From assembly GCF_029871235.1 (NCBI RefSeq), contig NZ_SSOM01000049.1:18696-82695 (forward strand): a stretch of DNA of 64,000 bases. Direction: 5' to 3'. The notes beneath the pieces are model-generated. The model saw nothing but the letters and a program-made list of their open reading frames with translations, was not told the origin of the DNA and did not search any database. The DNA comes from Pseudomonas sp. BN411 (GTDB lineage: Bacteria; Pseudomonadota; Gammaproteobacteria; Pseudomonadales; Pseudomonadaceae). The position numbers were made by a program, and so were the translations under genes. Of this stretch, positions 52,864-61,517 are shown in pieces. The first letter of the stretch is position 1. Every line of letters begins with the position of its first letter.

Positions 52864-52889
52864 CCCCTCTCCCGCAGGCGGGAGAGGGG
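52864..52889. repeat. CCCTCTCCC hairpin between FI and FII
   Basis: Stem CCCCTCTCCC / GGGAGAGGGG with a 6-nt loop between sheath and tube genes. It resembles intergenic GGGAGAGGG-type repeats often seen in Pseudomonas. It may lower or stabilise expression; not a classic terminator (no T tract). Confidence 0.5.
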
Positions 52890-52905
52890 AGACAAGCGGG
52901 GAGGT

Positions 52906-54075
52906 TTAGGCGGATACGCGGGCGGCGAAGTCGAGCAGGTAGCGGTCGGTGATGCGCTGGCGCAGGGTGAGGTCTTCCAGGGGCGGTACGGGGGTGTAGT
53001 CGTAGTCCAGGAAGAGGCGGCCGGCCTTGAGGGTGCTGGCGTCGTTGGCGCCGGCGTCGTACCAGCACTGGCCATCGATGATGTAGCCCTGGCCGGCGAG
53101 CTCGCGGAACTTGGCGTTGATGCCTTCGACGATGTCGCGGACCAGGCTCGGGTGCATGGGCTTGTCGATGGCCCAGAAGTGCGCCTCGGCGATGGTGTCG
53201 GCCAGCACCTGGGCGGTGCGGGTGTAGTTCTCGAAGGCGAACAGCGGATCTGCGCTGCAGGTGCGTGAACCCCAGAAGCGGAAGCCGTCCTGGCGGATCA
53301 GCGTGGTGACTTCGTTGGCGTTGAGGTAGCCGGCGTCGGTGTTGGGGTTCTGCAGGTCCCAGAACACGTCCTGGCTGATGCCGGTAACGCCCTGGACGGG
53401 GATGTTGGAGAGCGTCTTGTGCCAGCCGATCTGCTGGTCGAGCTTGGCGCGCAGGCCCAGGGCGCGGGCGGTGGCTGCGGCCTTGGTCGAGGCTTTCGCG
53501 GTGGTATCCCAGGTGAGGAAGTCGGGCCAGATCAGCATCAGCTCGCGGGCGCCGAAGTTGTCGCGGTAGGACACGGCTTCTTCCTTGGTCTGGCAGTCCC
53601 AGGCGCTGGCATAGGCGAAGGCGCGCAGCTTCTCGGCAATGACGGCCAACTCGGCGGTCACCTGCAGGCTGTCCAGCCCCGGGCAGGCAAGAATGCGCGG
53701 GGTGACGCCCAGTCGGCTGCGAGCGGCCAGCAGGGCCTTGAGGCCAGTGTACTGGCCGTTGGGTGCGACCTGGCCAATGAGGTTGCTGGTGGTTTCCTCG
53801 GGGGAGGCGCCTTCGGGCACGCGAACCACCACCGTCAGCGGGCTGGCGTTGTCGGCGATGGCATCGAGGCTGGCGGCCAGGGTGCCCTTGTCGCCGGCCT
53901 TGCCGCTGGCGGCGAGCACGTCGGTGAGCAGTACGGGGGTGTTGAAGGGAAAGACCTGGTCGTCCGCGTCGGCGCTGGTGCAGGCCATGCCGACGACGGC
54001 CGTGGAGAGGGTACGAATGGGTCGGATGCCGTCGTTGATTTCGACGACACGGACGCCGTGATGGTAGTCGGACAT
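52906..54075 (-). CDS. FI: Contractile tail sheath protein FI
   Basis: A 389-residue sheath protein of the P2 FI family (MSDYHHGVRVVEINDGIRPIRT ... FRFWGSRTCSADPLFAFENYTR). It contracts to drive the tube. Start at 54075 with AGGAG 10 nt upstream; 27 further open codons are not conserved. It is the first gene after a putative Ogr-type site. Confidence 0.95.
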   Translation of the reverse strand: MSDYHHGVRVVEINDGIRPIRTLSTAVVGMACTSADADDQVFPFNTPVLLTDVLAASGKAGDKGTLAASLDAIADNASPLTVVVRVPEGASPEETTSNLIGQVAPNGQYTGLKALLAARSRLGVTPRILACPGLDSLQVTAELAVIAEKLRAFAYASAWDCQTKEEAVSYRDNFGARELMLIWPDFLTWDTTAKASTKAAATARALGLRAKLDQQIGWHKTLSNIPVQGVTGISQDVFWDLQNPNTDAGYLNANEVTTLIRQDGFRFWGSRTCSADPLFAFENYTRTAQVLADTIAEAHFWAIDKPMHPSLVRDIVEGINAKFRELAGQGYIIDGQCWYDAGANDASTLKAGRLFLDYDYTPVPPLEDLTLRQRITDRYLLDFAARVSA

Positions 54076-54157
54076 GGATCGAACGCTCCTGGAGGTGCCG
54101 TGGACCAGTAAGCCGATAGGCTGGCGCGCGCGATGTCTGGGGGCGAGTGGGGGCACT

Positions 54158-54176
54158 TGTATTGCGGGCTGCTACA
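54158..54176 (-). promoter_or_regulatory. Putative Ogr-type activator site upstream of FI
   Basis: TGTA-N11-TACA (54158-54161, 54173-54176), with T before and G after as at the other copies. Its centre lies 92 nt before the FI ATG. It lies between divergent genes and might also serve the rightward UDG-like gene. Confidence 0.6.
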
Positions 54177-54286
54177 GCGTGAAATCGGACGCCCAGAAGT
54201 TTTTCGGCGCTTAGAGGGAGCGAAAGCCTGTTATGGCGCGAGGGCATCCGCCCTGGCTTCCTCATGACTTACTCAAAGGACTGCAC

Positions 54287-54946
54287 GTGAACAAACAACA
54301 ACTGCTGAAAACCGCAACTGAAGCGCTGGACGAGCTGCTGCACCTGCCGGGTGGTGTGCTGTACAGCAGTCACGAAACGCTCCAGCCCGGCGAGGTTTAT
54401 TACCTAGGGTTCAATCCCGGCGGGGAAGGCGGCAATCCGCTGCGGGACGACCTGACCAGAATGCTGGCTCAAACGGAAAATGCGTTTTTAGATGGGGAGT
54501 GGGCCCCCGCAGGTATTGATCGTGAGCCTGGTGACGCCCCCATGCAGCGCCGTACTGTCGCACTGCTGGAATCACTGGGATTCGCCGTTCGGGACATCTG
54601 CGCGAGCAATCTGATCTTTGTACAGAGCAAGGACTACAAAGGTGTTGAGTACAGCCTGGCGGACAAATGCTGGCCTGTGCACCGCACCATCCTCGATATC
54701 GTGAAGCCGAAGCTGATCCTGTGTTGCGGGAACTCTGGGGTCTCGGCCTACGGCTATTTGAAGCGCCGATTCGGTGGTGAAGAATCGGCGGCGGCCTCCG
54801 GTCATGGTAACTGGTCGCTCAAGGCTTTCAGAGCTCAGATTGAGGGCCGTGAATGTTGCGTGGTGGGCCTGCCTCATATGTCCCGATACGAGCCGAGAAA
54901 CAAGCCCCAGGTCATCGAGTGGATTCGTCAGGTCGCGAAACTCTGA
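54287..54946 (+). CDS. UDG-fold-like protein 3 (tail-operon moron)
   Basis: A 219-residue protein with a GTG start at 54287, six nt after AAAGGA. The open frame extends 18 codons upstream without support. YYLGFNPGG (38-46) matches the G-x-NPG motif of MUG/UDG-fold proteins; PKLILCCGNSG (141-151) is the later strand and GLPHMSRY (194-201) the expected HP-type motif. It is on the opposite strand to the tail genes and sits where P2 carries Z/fun. Its 3' end overlaps the convergent tail-fibre assembly gene by 35 bp. Its function is unknown. Confidence 0.7.
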   Translation: MNKQQLLKTATEALDELLHLPGGVLYSSHETLQPGEVYYLGFNPGGEGGNPLRDDLTRMLAQTENAFLDGEWAPAGIDREPGDAPMQRRTVALLESLGFAVRDICASNLIFVQSKDYKGVEYSLADKCWPVHRTILDIVKPKLILCCGNSGVSAYGYLKRRFGGEESAAASGHGNWSLKAFRAQIEGRECCVVGLPHMSRYEPRNKPQVIEWIRQVAKL

Positions 54947-55658
54947 TGACTGCTTCGCTCGCTGCATGTTGTGCCGCCTCTACGTCGCCGCTGGCTATAG
55001 CCTCACGGACCTGCTCCTTGGCTTGTAGCCGCAGGGAGCGGATGTTCAACAGCGCGGCTTCGAGTCCGGCTGCCTCTTGCAGTATTTCGTCGGCGGCCTG
55101 CTGCGGCGTGCGGTCGCCGATAACGTAGGCCGCCACCAGGGGCGGAACCTCGTCGGACGGGTAGGCGGCCGCTTTGAACGCGGCTGCCTCTTCGGCTGCT
55201 CGCTGGTACTCCAGTGAGCGCAATGGGTCACCAACCCGGTTGTGGCGTGCCATATCGGCGGCGGCGTCGATTTCCTGGAGCAACTGGTCGGCCAGCGCCT
55301 TGAGGTTTTGCTCCTGGAGCTTCTTGTCGAGAATCCAGCGGTTGCCTGCCCAGCGGTGGTCGGGACTGGGACGTGGTCTGTGAGTGAAACCTTCTGGGAG
55401 TGGGCCGACCTGGTCGTGCTCCACCGGTTCTCCGTCGTCTGTGCGGTAGAGGGTGCCGCGAAAGTCCGGCACACGTTCCCAGCCGATTTCAGTGCGGATG
55501 ACTGTCTCGCCTTTGCGGGCGTTCGGTGGTGCGTCCAGGTAGGCATGGGCGGGTATCAGCCAGTTATCGTCATCCATCGGATCCGGGTCGCCTTCACCGG
55601 GGCCGAGGTATTCACCAGTGATGGCGTGGGCGTGGTAGATGATCGGGGCGTTGAGCAT
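54912..55658 (-). CDS. G: Tail fibre assembly protein (GpG/Tfa-like)
   Basis: A 248-residue chaperone-like protein in the P2 gpG position, directly after the tail fibre gene. The N-terminal half has the Tfa-type segment YHAHAITGEYLGPGEGDPDPMD; the C-terminal half is helical. Family assignment combines sequence style and position. Confidence 0.8.
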   Translation of the reverse strand: MLNAPIIYHAHAITGEYLGPGEGDPDPMDDDNWLIPAHAYLDAPPNARKGETVIRTEIGWERVPDFRGTLYRTDDGEPVEHDQVGPLPEGFTHRPRPSPDHRWAGNRWILDKKLQEQNLKALADQLLQEIDAAADMARHNRVGDPLRSLEYQRAAEEAAAFKAAAYPSDEVPPLVAAYVIGDRTPQQAADEILQEAAGLEAALLNIRSLRLQAKEQVREAIASGDVEAAQHAASEAVIRVSRPDESTR

Positions 55659-55666
55659 GGCGGGCC

Positions 55667-57457
55667 TCAGTACTTGATGCAGTGGAGGAGGGCGACGTTG
55701 CGCGGGCGGGTTTCGTTGCCACCGGTGGCGCCTACGGTCACGGCGTGGGTGTGGGCACCGTTGGCCAGGACCGAGATGGTGTGCGCGTGGGCGCCTGCGG
55801 CGGAGGTTGAGTAAGCGCCGCTCTGGGTGTGGCCTGGGTAGGGGGTGTTGGTGAAGGTGTCGGCCTTGCTGGCACGACCCAGGGTATGGCTGTGCTCGCC
55901 CGCAATGTCACAGCTGGCCGTGTGGGCGTGGGCTCCGGCGCTTGCTGCGGTGGCGGTGTGGCCGTGGCTACCGAGCATGGCACCCTGATTGGTGCCGAGC
56001 CCCCGGTTGGCATCCAGGCCGCGGGCGTCGTCCCAGGCGCGAATGAATTCGCCGCGTAGGTCCGGCAGGTTGAAGGTGGTTTTTCCATCGCCCACGCCAT
56101 AGCGGGTGCCGATGGCCGCGAACAATCGCGCGTAGGTGGCGCGACTCACCGCTGCGCCATTGGCCTTGAGCCAGCCGGGCGGTGGCTGGGCTCCGGCAAA
56201 AGCGGAGACCTGGCCCGGCGCGCCGGTGAACAGGTGGCTATTACCCTCGTGGACCAGTTCGTAGGCGCGGGCGCCCATGGACCAACCGCCGACCTTGAAC
56301 TTGTTGTCGATGTCTATCCCGAAGTAGGCGGCGAAGTATCCAGGCCGGTGGAAGCTCATGAAGGCGGCTGCTTCGGCCACCCCACGCACTTCCATACCGG
56401 CTGCGCCTGCCGCAACCCCCTGCGCCATGGTACCCGTGGAGTGCCTGGGGTAGAGGGGGCCGGTCAGTTGCCCACCCGCGCGGGGGAAGGCATCGGTGAT
56501 GCCGTAGCCGCCCAGGGTTGTTGGCTTGCCTGTGATGGCGCCCCACGTATGGCTATGGCCGGCGGCGGCTGCCACTTCAGCAAAATTGCCGGTGTCCAGG
56601 ACGCGGCTGTAGTCGCTCCACTTTCCGCCGTAGCGATGGCGGTAGACCAGACCGCCCGTGGTGTAGGGGATGAGCAACTGGGTGAGGCTCGTGCCGCCGT
56701 ACTCGAACACCTGCACGTAGTAGTAGCCGCCCCCAGGGCCATTCTTGTTGGAGCCGTGCATGAGCACATCGTGGCAGCCGGGCGTGGTGATGAGGTCGAA
56801 GTCCCCGCCCTCGGGTTTGGCCTCCGCAGCTCGCCGAGTTCGCCAGCCAACAGTGCGGACCAACTCGGGCACGTCGGTGATGCCATAACCAGCCAGTGTG
56901 GTGGGGGTGGCACTGATGCTGCCCCAAGGGTGGCTGTGGGGGGACGGAGGAAAAGTACCCGGTTTGCCCGGCAGGTTCAGCCAGTTGAAGGACGATGAAG
57001 GCAGGGCATCGGTGATGCCATACCCAGCCAGCGTGGTGGGTTTACCGCTGATGATCTTGGCCCAGGGCAGGCCGGGAACATCAGCAGCGGTGAGGGCGCG
57101 ACCGCTCGTGGCGAGGCCTTTGGCGTTGATGGTGACCACTGCATAGGTGCCGGACTTGGCGCCGCTGTCGGCAAGCGTCAGGGAGATGGCCACGTCGGTG
57201 CTGCCGTCGAATCGAGCCTCGCCGCTGGCGGCACCCTGGAAGAGGATTTTGCGCGCCGTCTCCAGACGGGTGGCCTTGGCGACCACCTGTGCGCCCTTGA
57301 TGACCTGTTCGATGGCCTGGCGGAGCCATTGGGTGCGGTTGCCCAACTGGCGGGCCTGCCGGTTGGAAATGCCTTCCACGCCCCCGACTACTGGGTCGGT
57401 TCGTTCGATCTGATAGATGCCTTCCTCGAAGTCAGGCTGTTCGGGCAGGTGTGCCAT
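55667..57457 (-). CDS. H: Tail fibre protein GpH with collar-type tip
   Basis: A 596-residue receptor-binding fibre. The N-terminus (MAHLPEQPDFEEGIYQIERTDPVVGG) attaches to the baseplate. Three copies of the repeat KPTTLAGYGITDA (near residues 138, 183 and 312) are typical of P2-like fibres. The C-terminal part has a tail-collar domain (APPPGWLKANGAAVSRATYARLF) and several His-rich HTH/HSH motifs that bind iron in trimeric tips. Start overlaps gpI's stop by 1 nt (TAATG). Confidence 0.93.
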   Translation of the reverse strand: MAHLPEQPDFEEGIYQIERTDPVVGGVEGISNRQARQLGNRTQWLRQAIEQVIKGAQVVAKATRLETARKILFQGAASGEARFDGSTDVAISLTLADSGAKSGTYAVVTINAKGLATSGRALTAADVPGLPWAKIISGKPTTLAGYGITDALPSSSFNWLNLPGKPGTFPPSPHSHPWGSISATPTTLAGYGITDVPELVRTVGWRTRRAAEAKPEGGDFDLITTPGCHDVLMHGSNKNGPGGGYYYVQVFEYGGTSLTQLLIPYTTGGLVYRHRYGGKWSDYSRVLDTGNFAEVAAAAGHSHTWGAITGKPTTLGGYGITDAFPRAGGQLTGPLYPRHSTGTMAQGVAAGAAGMEVRGVAEAAAFMSFHRPGYFAAYFGIDIDNKFKVGGWSMGARAYELVHEGNSHLFTGAPGQVSAFAGAQPPPGWLKANGAAVSRATYARLFAAIGTRYGVGDGKTTFNLPDLRGEFIRAWDDARGLDANRGLGTNQGAMLGSHGHTATAASAGAHAHTASCDIAGEHSHTLGRASKADTFTNTPYPGHTQSGAYSTSAAGAHAHTISVLANGAHTHAVTVGATGGNETRPRNVALLHCIKY

Positions 57458-58020
57458 TACGCGACTCCATGGGAGTAGGTGTTGTCGTAGCGGTTCTCGC
57501 CGTCGTAACGGTGCGAGGCGCGTTCGTAGTTCAGGGCCAGCAGCTCGCAGCGGGCGGGGGCGACCTGGGCGAGCACGCGGCGCACTTCGGCCGCCTGCTG
57601 CAGGGTGATGGGTTGCCGGAGCAGCACGCTGTACACGGCCCAGTGCTCGTCCAGGCCGTAGAAATGCAGCTCGTTGTGGGCCTTGCCGCCGTCGTAGTAA
57701 CCGGCTGCGACGCCTTCGACGATGAGGAATCCATCGGCGCCGAAGATGGCTTCCAGCGCCCGCCGAACAGCCCCGCGAGTGCCTTTGCGGCGATGCACGC
57801 GGACGCTGTCGGCGATCACCCGGCGCTTCACGTCTTCACCCCAGTCGGGGTTCCACTCGTCAACCGAGAGCTCCCAGGCCAGGAAGGGCAGCAGCGGGGC
57901 CGGACAGGTTGCCGGATTGCGGAGGTGCCGAATTGCTACCGGCAGCTCGCTGAAGTGTCGTTGCCCGTCAGCCAGCCGATGTTCCAGGGCGGAGCTGTTG
58001 GGCGGCAGCAGTTCAGACAT
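57457..58020 (-). CDS. I: Baseplate/tail protein GpI
   Basis: A 187-residue P2 GpI-family protein that forms baseplate wedges (MSELLPPNSSALEHRLADGQR ... ELSVDEWNPDW). It overlaps gpJ by 8 bp and gpH by 1 bp. Confidence 0.92.
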   Translation of the reverse strand: MSELLPPNSSALEHRLADGQRHFSELPVAIRHLRNPATCPAPLLPFLAWELSVDEWNPDWGEDVKRRVIADSVRVHRRKGTRGAVRRALEAIFGADGFLIVEGVAAGYYDGGKAHNELHFYGLDEHWAVYSVLLRQPITLQQAAEVRRVLAQVAPARCELLALNYERASHRYDGENRYDNTYSHGVA

Positions 58021-58933
58021 CGAGGCCTCCGAAGTCGAGCTGGATGTGAGCGCAGTAGGCGGCCTGTTCTTCGTCGATGCGGATGTCGGCCGCGGGCTCG
58101 ATGAGGTTCACGTTGTGGACGCCTGGCTGGTGCAGGGCGGCGAACAGGCCGGACCTGGTGATGTCGTGCCCCAGGCGGTGGTGTTCGTTCACGTAGGCGC
58201 GCACAGCGGCGTCAGCAGCTGCTGTGACCAGCGACAGATCCGGCCCGTTGTAGAAGGTGAGAGTGGCCTTGACCTGGTACTCCACGATTTCTGCGGCGAC
58301 TACGTCGACCGAGTCGCAGAGGGGGCGCACATCCTCATCGCTGAGATGCGCGTACACCCGCCCCAGAACCGCCTGTGCTGGCAGCCCCTTGCCTTCGGTG
58401 CCCAGTACGGTGACGCGAACAACGCCCGCCCGGGGCGTGGTGACGGCAACATCCTTCACCTGCGGCGAAGCACTCAGCGCGTGGAAGCTGTAAGCGCCTC
58501 GAGGCCCTGCGGTGCTGAAGCCTTCAAGGGCCAACTGGATGCGCTGGCGGTAGCGCGTGTCTGACTCCCATTCAGCCGGGATAGGGGGCCGCGCTGTTGG
58601 GTCGCCCGGGCTGACTTGCAACCGCGTCACATCCAGGAAGGCGCCCAGGTGCTCCAGGTCGTTGCCCTGGGCGAAGGCGAGCATCACGGCGCGGCAGGCA
58701 TCGTTGATGCGCTGGCGCAGCAGCAGCTCGCGATAGGCGCTCTCCTGCAGGAGCTTGTTGAGCGGGTCGGATTCCAGGGCAAGGCGGGTGGCGATCGCGT
58801 CGCGCTCGTGGTCTGGCCATAGGCCGAGCATGTGGGCTTTGCGCTCTTCCAGGATCTGCTCGAAGTCCAGGGCCTCGATCACATCCGGCGGTGGCAGACG
58901 GGACAGGTCGATGGGGTTCAGCAGCGTGCTCAT
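58013..58933 (-). CDS. J: Baseplate wedge protein GpJ
   Basis: A 306-residue baseplate J-like protein (IDLSRLPPPDVIEALDFEQI ... RLQVSPGDPTARPPIPAEWES). Start overlaps the gpW stop (ATGA). Confidence 0.94.
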   Translation of the reverse strand: MSTLLNPIDLSRLPPPDVIEALDFEQILEERKAHMLGLWPDHERDAIATRLALESDPLNKLLQESAYRELLLRQRINDACRAVMLAFAQGNDLEHLGAFLDVTRLQVSPGDPTARPPIPAEWESDTRYRQRIQLALEGFSTAGPRGAYSFHALSASPQVKDVAVTTPRAGVVRVTVLGTEGKGLPAQAVLGRVYAHLSDEDVRPLCDSVDVVAAEIVEYQVKATLTFYNGPDLSLVTAAADAAVRAYVNEHHRLGHDITRSGLFAALHQPGVHNVNLIEPAADIRIDEEQAAYCAHIQLDFGGLDV

Positions 58934-59274
58934 GCGATACCCCCAAAGCGCAGAGGCACCTGCATGTTCAGTGGCTCGTTGGTATCTACGCGGGTGCCCT
59001 CAACATCCAGCACGGCGCGGCCCTGAGTGCTGCCCTGGGCCAGTTGAACGCGGCTCAGGCACACTCGTGGTTCCCAGCGCATCAGCGCCAGGGCGGTGGC
59101 GGCATAGGCGCGCAGGCGAGTGTGGTCGTTGAGTGGCTGATCGATCAGCTCGAAGAGCTGGCTGCCGTATTCGCGGCGCATCACGCGGGAGCCAATCGGC
59201 GTGGTGAGGATGTCTTCGATGGACTGGCGCAGGTGACCCAACTCGTCCACGGCGTTGCCGGTGTGCCGGTTCAT
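58930..59274 (-). CDS. W: Baseplate wedge protein GpW (gp25-like)
   Basis: A 114-residue gp25-lysozyme-like baseplate protein (MNRHTGNAVDELGHLRQSIEDILTT ... REYGSQLFELID). It overlaps gpV by 4 bp (ATGA) and gpJ by 4 bp. Start at 59274; the longer open frame upstream lies inside gpV. Confidence 0.94.
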   Translation of the reverse strand: MNRHTGNAVDELGHLRQSIEDILTTPIGSRVMRREYGSQLFELIDQPLNDHTRLRAYAATALALMRWEPRVCLSRVQLAQGSTQGRAVLDVEGTRVDTNEPLNMQVPLRFGGIA

Positions 59275-59837
59275 AGCGGCGGACTCGTGGGCGCGCCGAG
59301 GTTGCCCAGGTGCACGTGCTTCAACAGGCTCTTGTTGGCGCCGATCACGTCCACGTTGGCCGTGGCGGTGCCGTCGATCTTCGCATCGCCGGACACCTTG
59401 AGCATGCCGTTGACCGTTACATCGCCCTCGATGGTCACGCCACCGGAGGCTTCCAGCACGACAGTGGCGCCGCCCGGCAGGGTGGCGGTGAGGGCACTGC
59501 TGCCGTGGTCGTAGTCGATGATGGCGCCGTCTGGGTACTCGCGGCGGTGCAGGTTGGCGTTCTGCTCGGGGGCGGGGTTGGCTTCGCTGTAAATGCCGAC
59601 CAGCACCAGGGCCTGGGTGGTTTCGCCGCTGGGGCTGAACAGCACGCACTGCTCGCCCACGGTGGGCGGGTTCCAGTCCAGCGTGGTGCCAGCGCGCAGG
59701 GCGATCCAGGGCAACCAAGTGGTGAGCAAGCGACCGCTCTTCACCCGACAACGGGCGGCGGCGTGGTCCACCTCGGCAATGGTGCCGAGGCGGATCAGGT
59801 TATCGAGGCGGCGGGTGAGTTCGGCGAGGCTGTCCAT
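59271..59837 (-). CDS. V: Baseplate spike protein GpV
   Basis: A 188-residue P2 GpV-family spike that pierces the outer membrane. An N-terminal OB-fold (about 18-85, with VGEQCVLFSPSG) precedes the beta-helix part. The C-terminal HVH motif (near 174-176) typical of an iron-binding spike tip may be present as KHVHLG. No Shine-Dalgarno is visible before the ATG. It is the first tail gene in the window. Confidence 0.9.
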   Translation of the reverse strand: MDSLAELTRRLDNLIRLGTIAEVDHAAARCRVKSGRLLTTWLPWIALRAGTTLDWNPPTVGEQCVLFSPSGETTQALVLVGIYSEANPAPEQNANLHRREYPDGAIIDYDHGSSALTATLPGGATVVLEASGGVTIEGDVTVNGMLKVSGDAKIDGTATANVDVIGANKSLLKHVHLGNLGAPTSPPL

Positions 59838-60111
59838 GCGCCGATGGTGGGGGAGGCTCGCGCGGGGTGCATGGGGTAAGGGTTGTAGAGGCGGTAGCTA
59901 CAACATCGCGCTAAGGGCGAACCAGACGGAGTATCCCCCCGATACCTCCGTGTATGCCGCAAAAGCTATGACAGCCATACTCCGGCAAAGTCTTCACTGA
60001 TACCACGTCGGATCCGAACGTCAGTAGGATCCTGCACTCCGAGCTCAGGGCCTTCTGAGCACGGGAAGAAGCTTTTTTGGAGATGCTCTAACCCATGACA
60101 AGGAGTGGGCA
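59838..60111. promoter_or_regulatory. Region upstream of gpV
   Basis: About 270 bp between leftward gpV and rightward DUF2971 gene, without a supported gene. It contains the strongest Ogr-type dyad. R, S and lysis genes expected here in P2 are absent. Confidence 0.55.
59882..59904 (-). promoter_or_regulatory. Putative Ogr-type activator site upstream of gpV
   Basis: GTTGTAG (59882-59888) and CTACAAC (59898-59904) form a perfect 7-bp dyad with 9-nt spacer. The inner core is TGTA-N11-TACA, the same spacing as the sites at 51701 and 54158. The centre is 56 nt before the gpV ATG. Confidence 0.65.
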
Positions 60112-60972
60112 ATGGATCAAGAGATTCGGATTTTCAAATACTTTCCTCCTGCCAGGACTGATGTGCTGAGCACTGGAATAATTTGCTTCTCGTCCCCGCT
60201 TAACCTAAACGATCCATTCGAGTTAAAACCCCCCGTACAGCTGTTCGAGTCAGACGGGGAGATGGCCAGTCGGGTCTTTGAGAAACTTGAATTAGAGCTG
60301 CTTTCTAATCCGCCTGGGCTTCCGCCAGAGATGGATGGGAAACTGACTCATGAGGAGTACATTGACCTGCTGAAAGATGGCATTCGTCGTAATCTTCCTA
60401 CTTTTATGAGTCGGCTGGCCCCGGGAATTGAGGAGGGATATGCTCGCTTTTATTCGATTGCAGAGGAAAGGATAGGAATACTTTGTCTGACGGAATCGCC
60501 GGATGATCTACTCATGTGGGCGCACTATGCTGCTGCACATACTGGATTTGTTGTTGAGTTCGATCCAAAACATCCCTTCTTCGATCAGAGGCGTAGCAAT
60601 GTTGATGAGCTTAGGCATCTCCGGCGGGTAGTATATTCCTCTGAGAGGCCTACTTTGACTTTGTCGACCGCCAAGGATCTTAGCGCTCTCTTGACCAAGA
60701 GCATTCATTGGGGATACGAGAATGAGTGGAGGATGATGGTCGACCTCAATGATGCGTCAGAAGTAAAGATAATCGGAAGTAATCGGTATCACTTATTCGA
60801 CTTTCCTAGAGCAAGCATCAGGTCGGTCATTCTTGGTTGTCGAATGGATGACGAAACAAAGATGGAGATCCATCAGGCTCTCAACGGCTTCGATGGCACT
60901 CGACCAACGATTCTACAGTGCGAAGTTAATAAGAAGATGTTTAGGTTGGATTTTGGTGAGATTAAAAGCTAG
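60112..60972 (+). CDS. DUF2971-family protein
   Basis: A 286-residue protein with the DUF2971 hallmarks: SPLNLNDPFE (28-37), LLMWAHYAAAHTGFVVEFD (132-150), and YENEWR (201-206). AAGGAG lies 6 nt before the ATG. AT-rich compared with the tail genes. DUF2971 genes are common in mobile and defence neighbourhoods but their function is unknown. Confidence 0.78.
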   Translation: MDQEIRIFKYFPPARTDVLSTGIICFSSPLNLNDPFELKPPVQLFESDGEMASRVFEKLELELLSNPPGLPPEMDGKLTHEEYIDLLKDGIRRNLPTFMSRLAPGIEEGYARFYSIAEERIGILCLTESPDDLLMWAHYAAAHTGFVVEFDPKHPFFDQRRSNVDELRHLRRVVYSSERPTLTLSTAKDLSALLTKSIHWGYENEWRMMVDLNDASEVKIIGSNRYHLFDFPRASIRSVILGCRMDDETKMEIHQALNGFDGTRPTILQCEVNKKMFRLDFGEIKS

Positions 60973-60983
60973 CTAATGATAGT

Positions 60984-60999
60984 GGCGGATTTATTTTGC
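60984..60999 (+). repeat. GGACAGATTTATTTTC-type repeat, partial copy
   Basis: GGCGGATTTATTTTGC, 12 nt past the DUF2971 stop, in the same orientation as copy 1. Confidence 0.45.
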
Positions 61000-61084
61000 T
61001 TGCTCTGTCTGGGCGTGAGTTAGAATAAGTATGTCTCTTTTTATGCGACTTCTGTGTGTATTTGAATGTTTGCAAGGAGCAATA

Positions 61085-61390
61085 ATGAATTTTTCAGAAA
61101 GTAGATTCCTGTTGGATGTGTGGTCTTATGATAAAGATGGAGTGCAGATCCATCCATACAGAGGTGAGCGGGGGCAGAAAAAAGGTCTATTCAGTGTAAA
61201 CTTCACCAATGACACAAAAAAATTCGAAGCGCTAACTGAGGAAGAGCTGGTTGAGGCTATCTTAAGCGGAAGATTCAAGGATCGCGGAACAATCCGCATG
61301 CTCCCAGTCAATGCTAAACCAGGCGCAGAACGAAATGCGTTCGGACCGTTGTTCTATAAAGGAAGGCGTGTTAAGGATTTTGGTGTGTAG
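61085..61390 (+). CDS. Accessory hypothetical protein
   Basis: A 101-residue protein (MNFSESRFLLDVWSYDKDGVQ ... GPLFYKGRRVKDFGV), no recognised motif. Start at 61085, five nt after AAGGAG; 18 earlier codons are open. It lies between the DUF2971 and GIY-YIG genes on the same strand. Confidence 0.65.
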   Translation: MNFSESRFLLDVWSYDKDGVQIHPYRGERGQKKGLFSVNFTNDTKKFEALTEEELVEAILSGRFKDRGTIRMLPVNAKPGAERNAFGPLFYKGRRVKDFGV

Positions 61391-61444
61391 TTGGACGGGA
61401 AAATAGCGGGCTAAAGCCGTTTTTGGTTGTATTAATTAAAGCGG

Positions 61445-61517
61445 AAAGGGGGCGGATTTACCTACTCTAAAGCTATGGGTAGAGTTGGAATGAAGAAAAT
61501 AAATCTGTCTCCTTTTC
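61445..61517. repeat. Inverted pair of the GGACAGATTTATTTTC-type repeat
   Basis: A forward partial copy (GGGGGCGGATTTA, 61448-61460) and a reverse copy (GAAAATAAATCTGTCTCC, 61495-61512) face each other about 35 bp apart. The second overlaps the first codons of the GIY-YIG gene. Confidence 0.55.

Noticed and set aside
47229..59837. Tail cluster as an R-type pyocin locus
   Set aside because: R-pyocins of P. aeruginosa lie between trpE and trpG with prtN/prtR regulators. Here tRNA-Ser, integrase, replication and Ogr-like genes are present, so a P2-like prophage origin is better supported. A tail-only state is kept as an open question.
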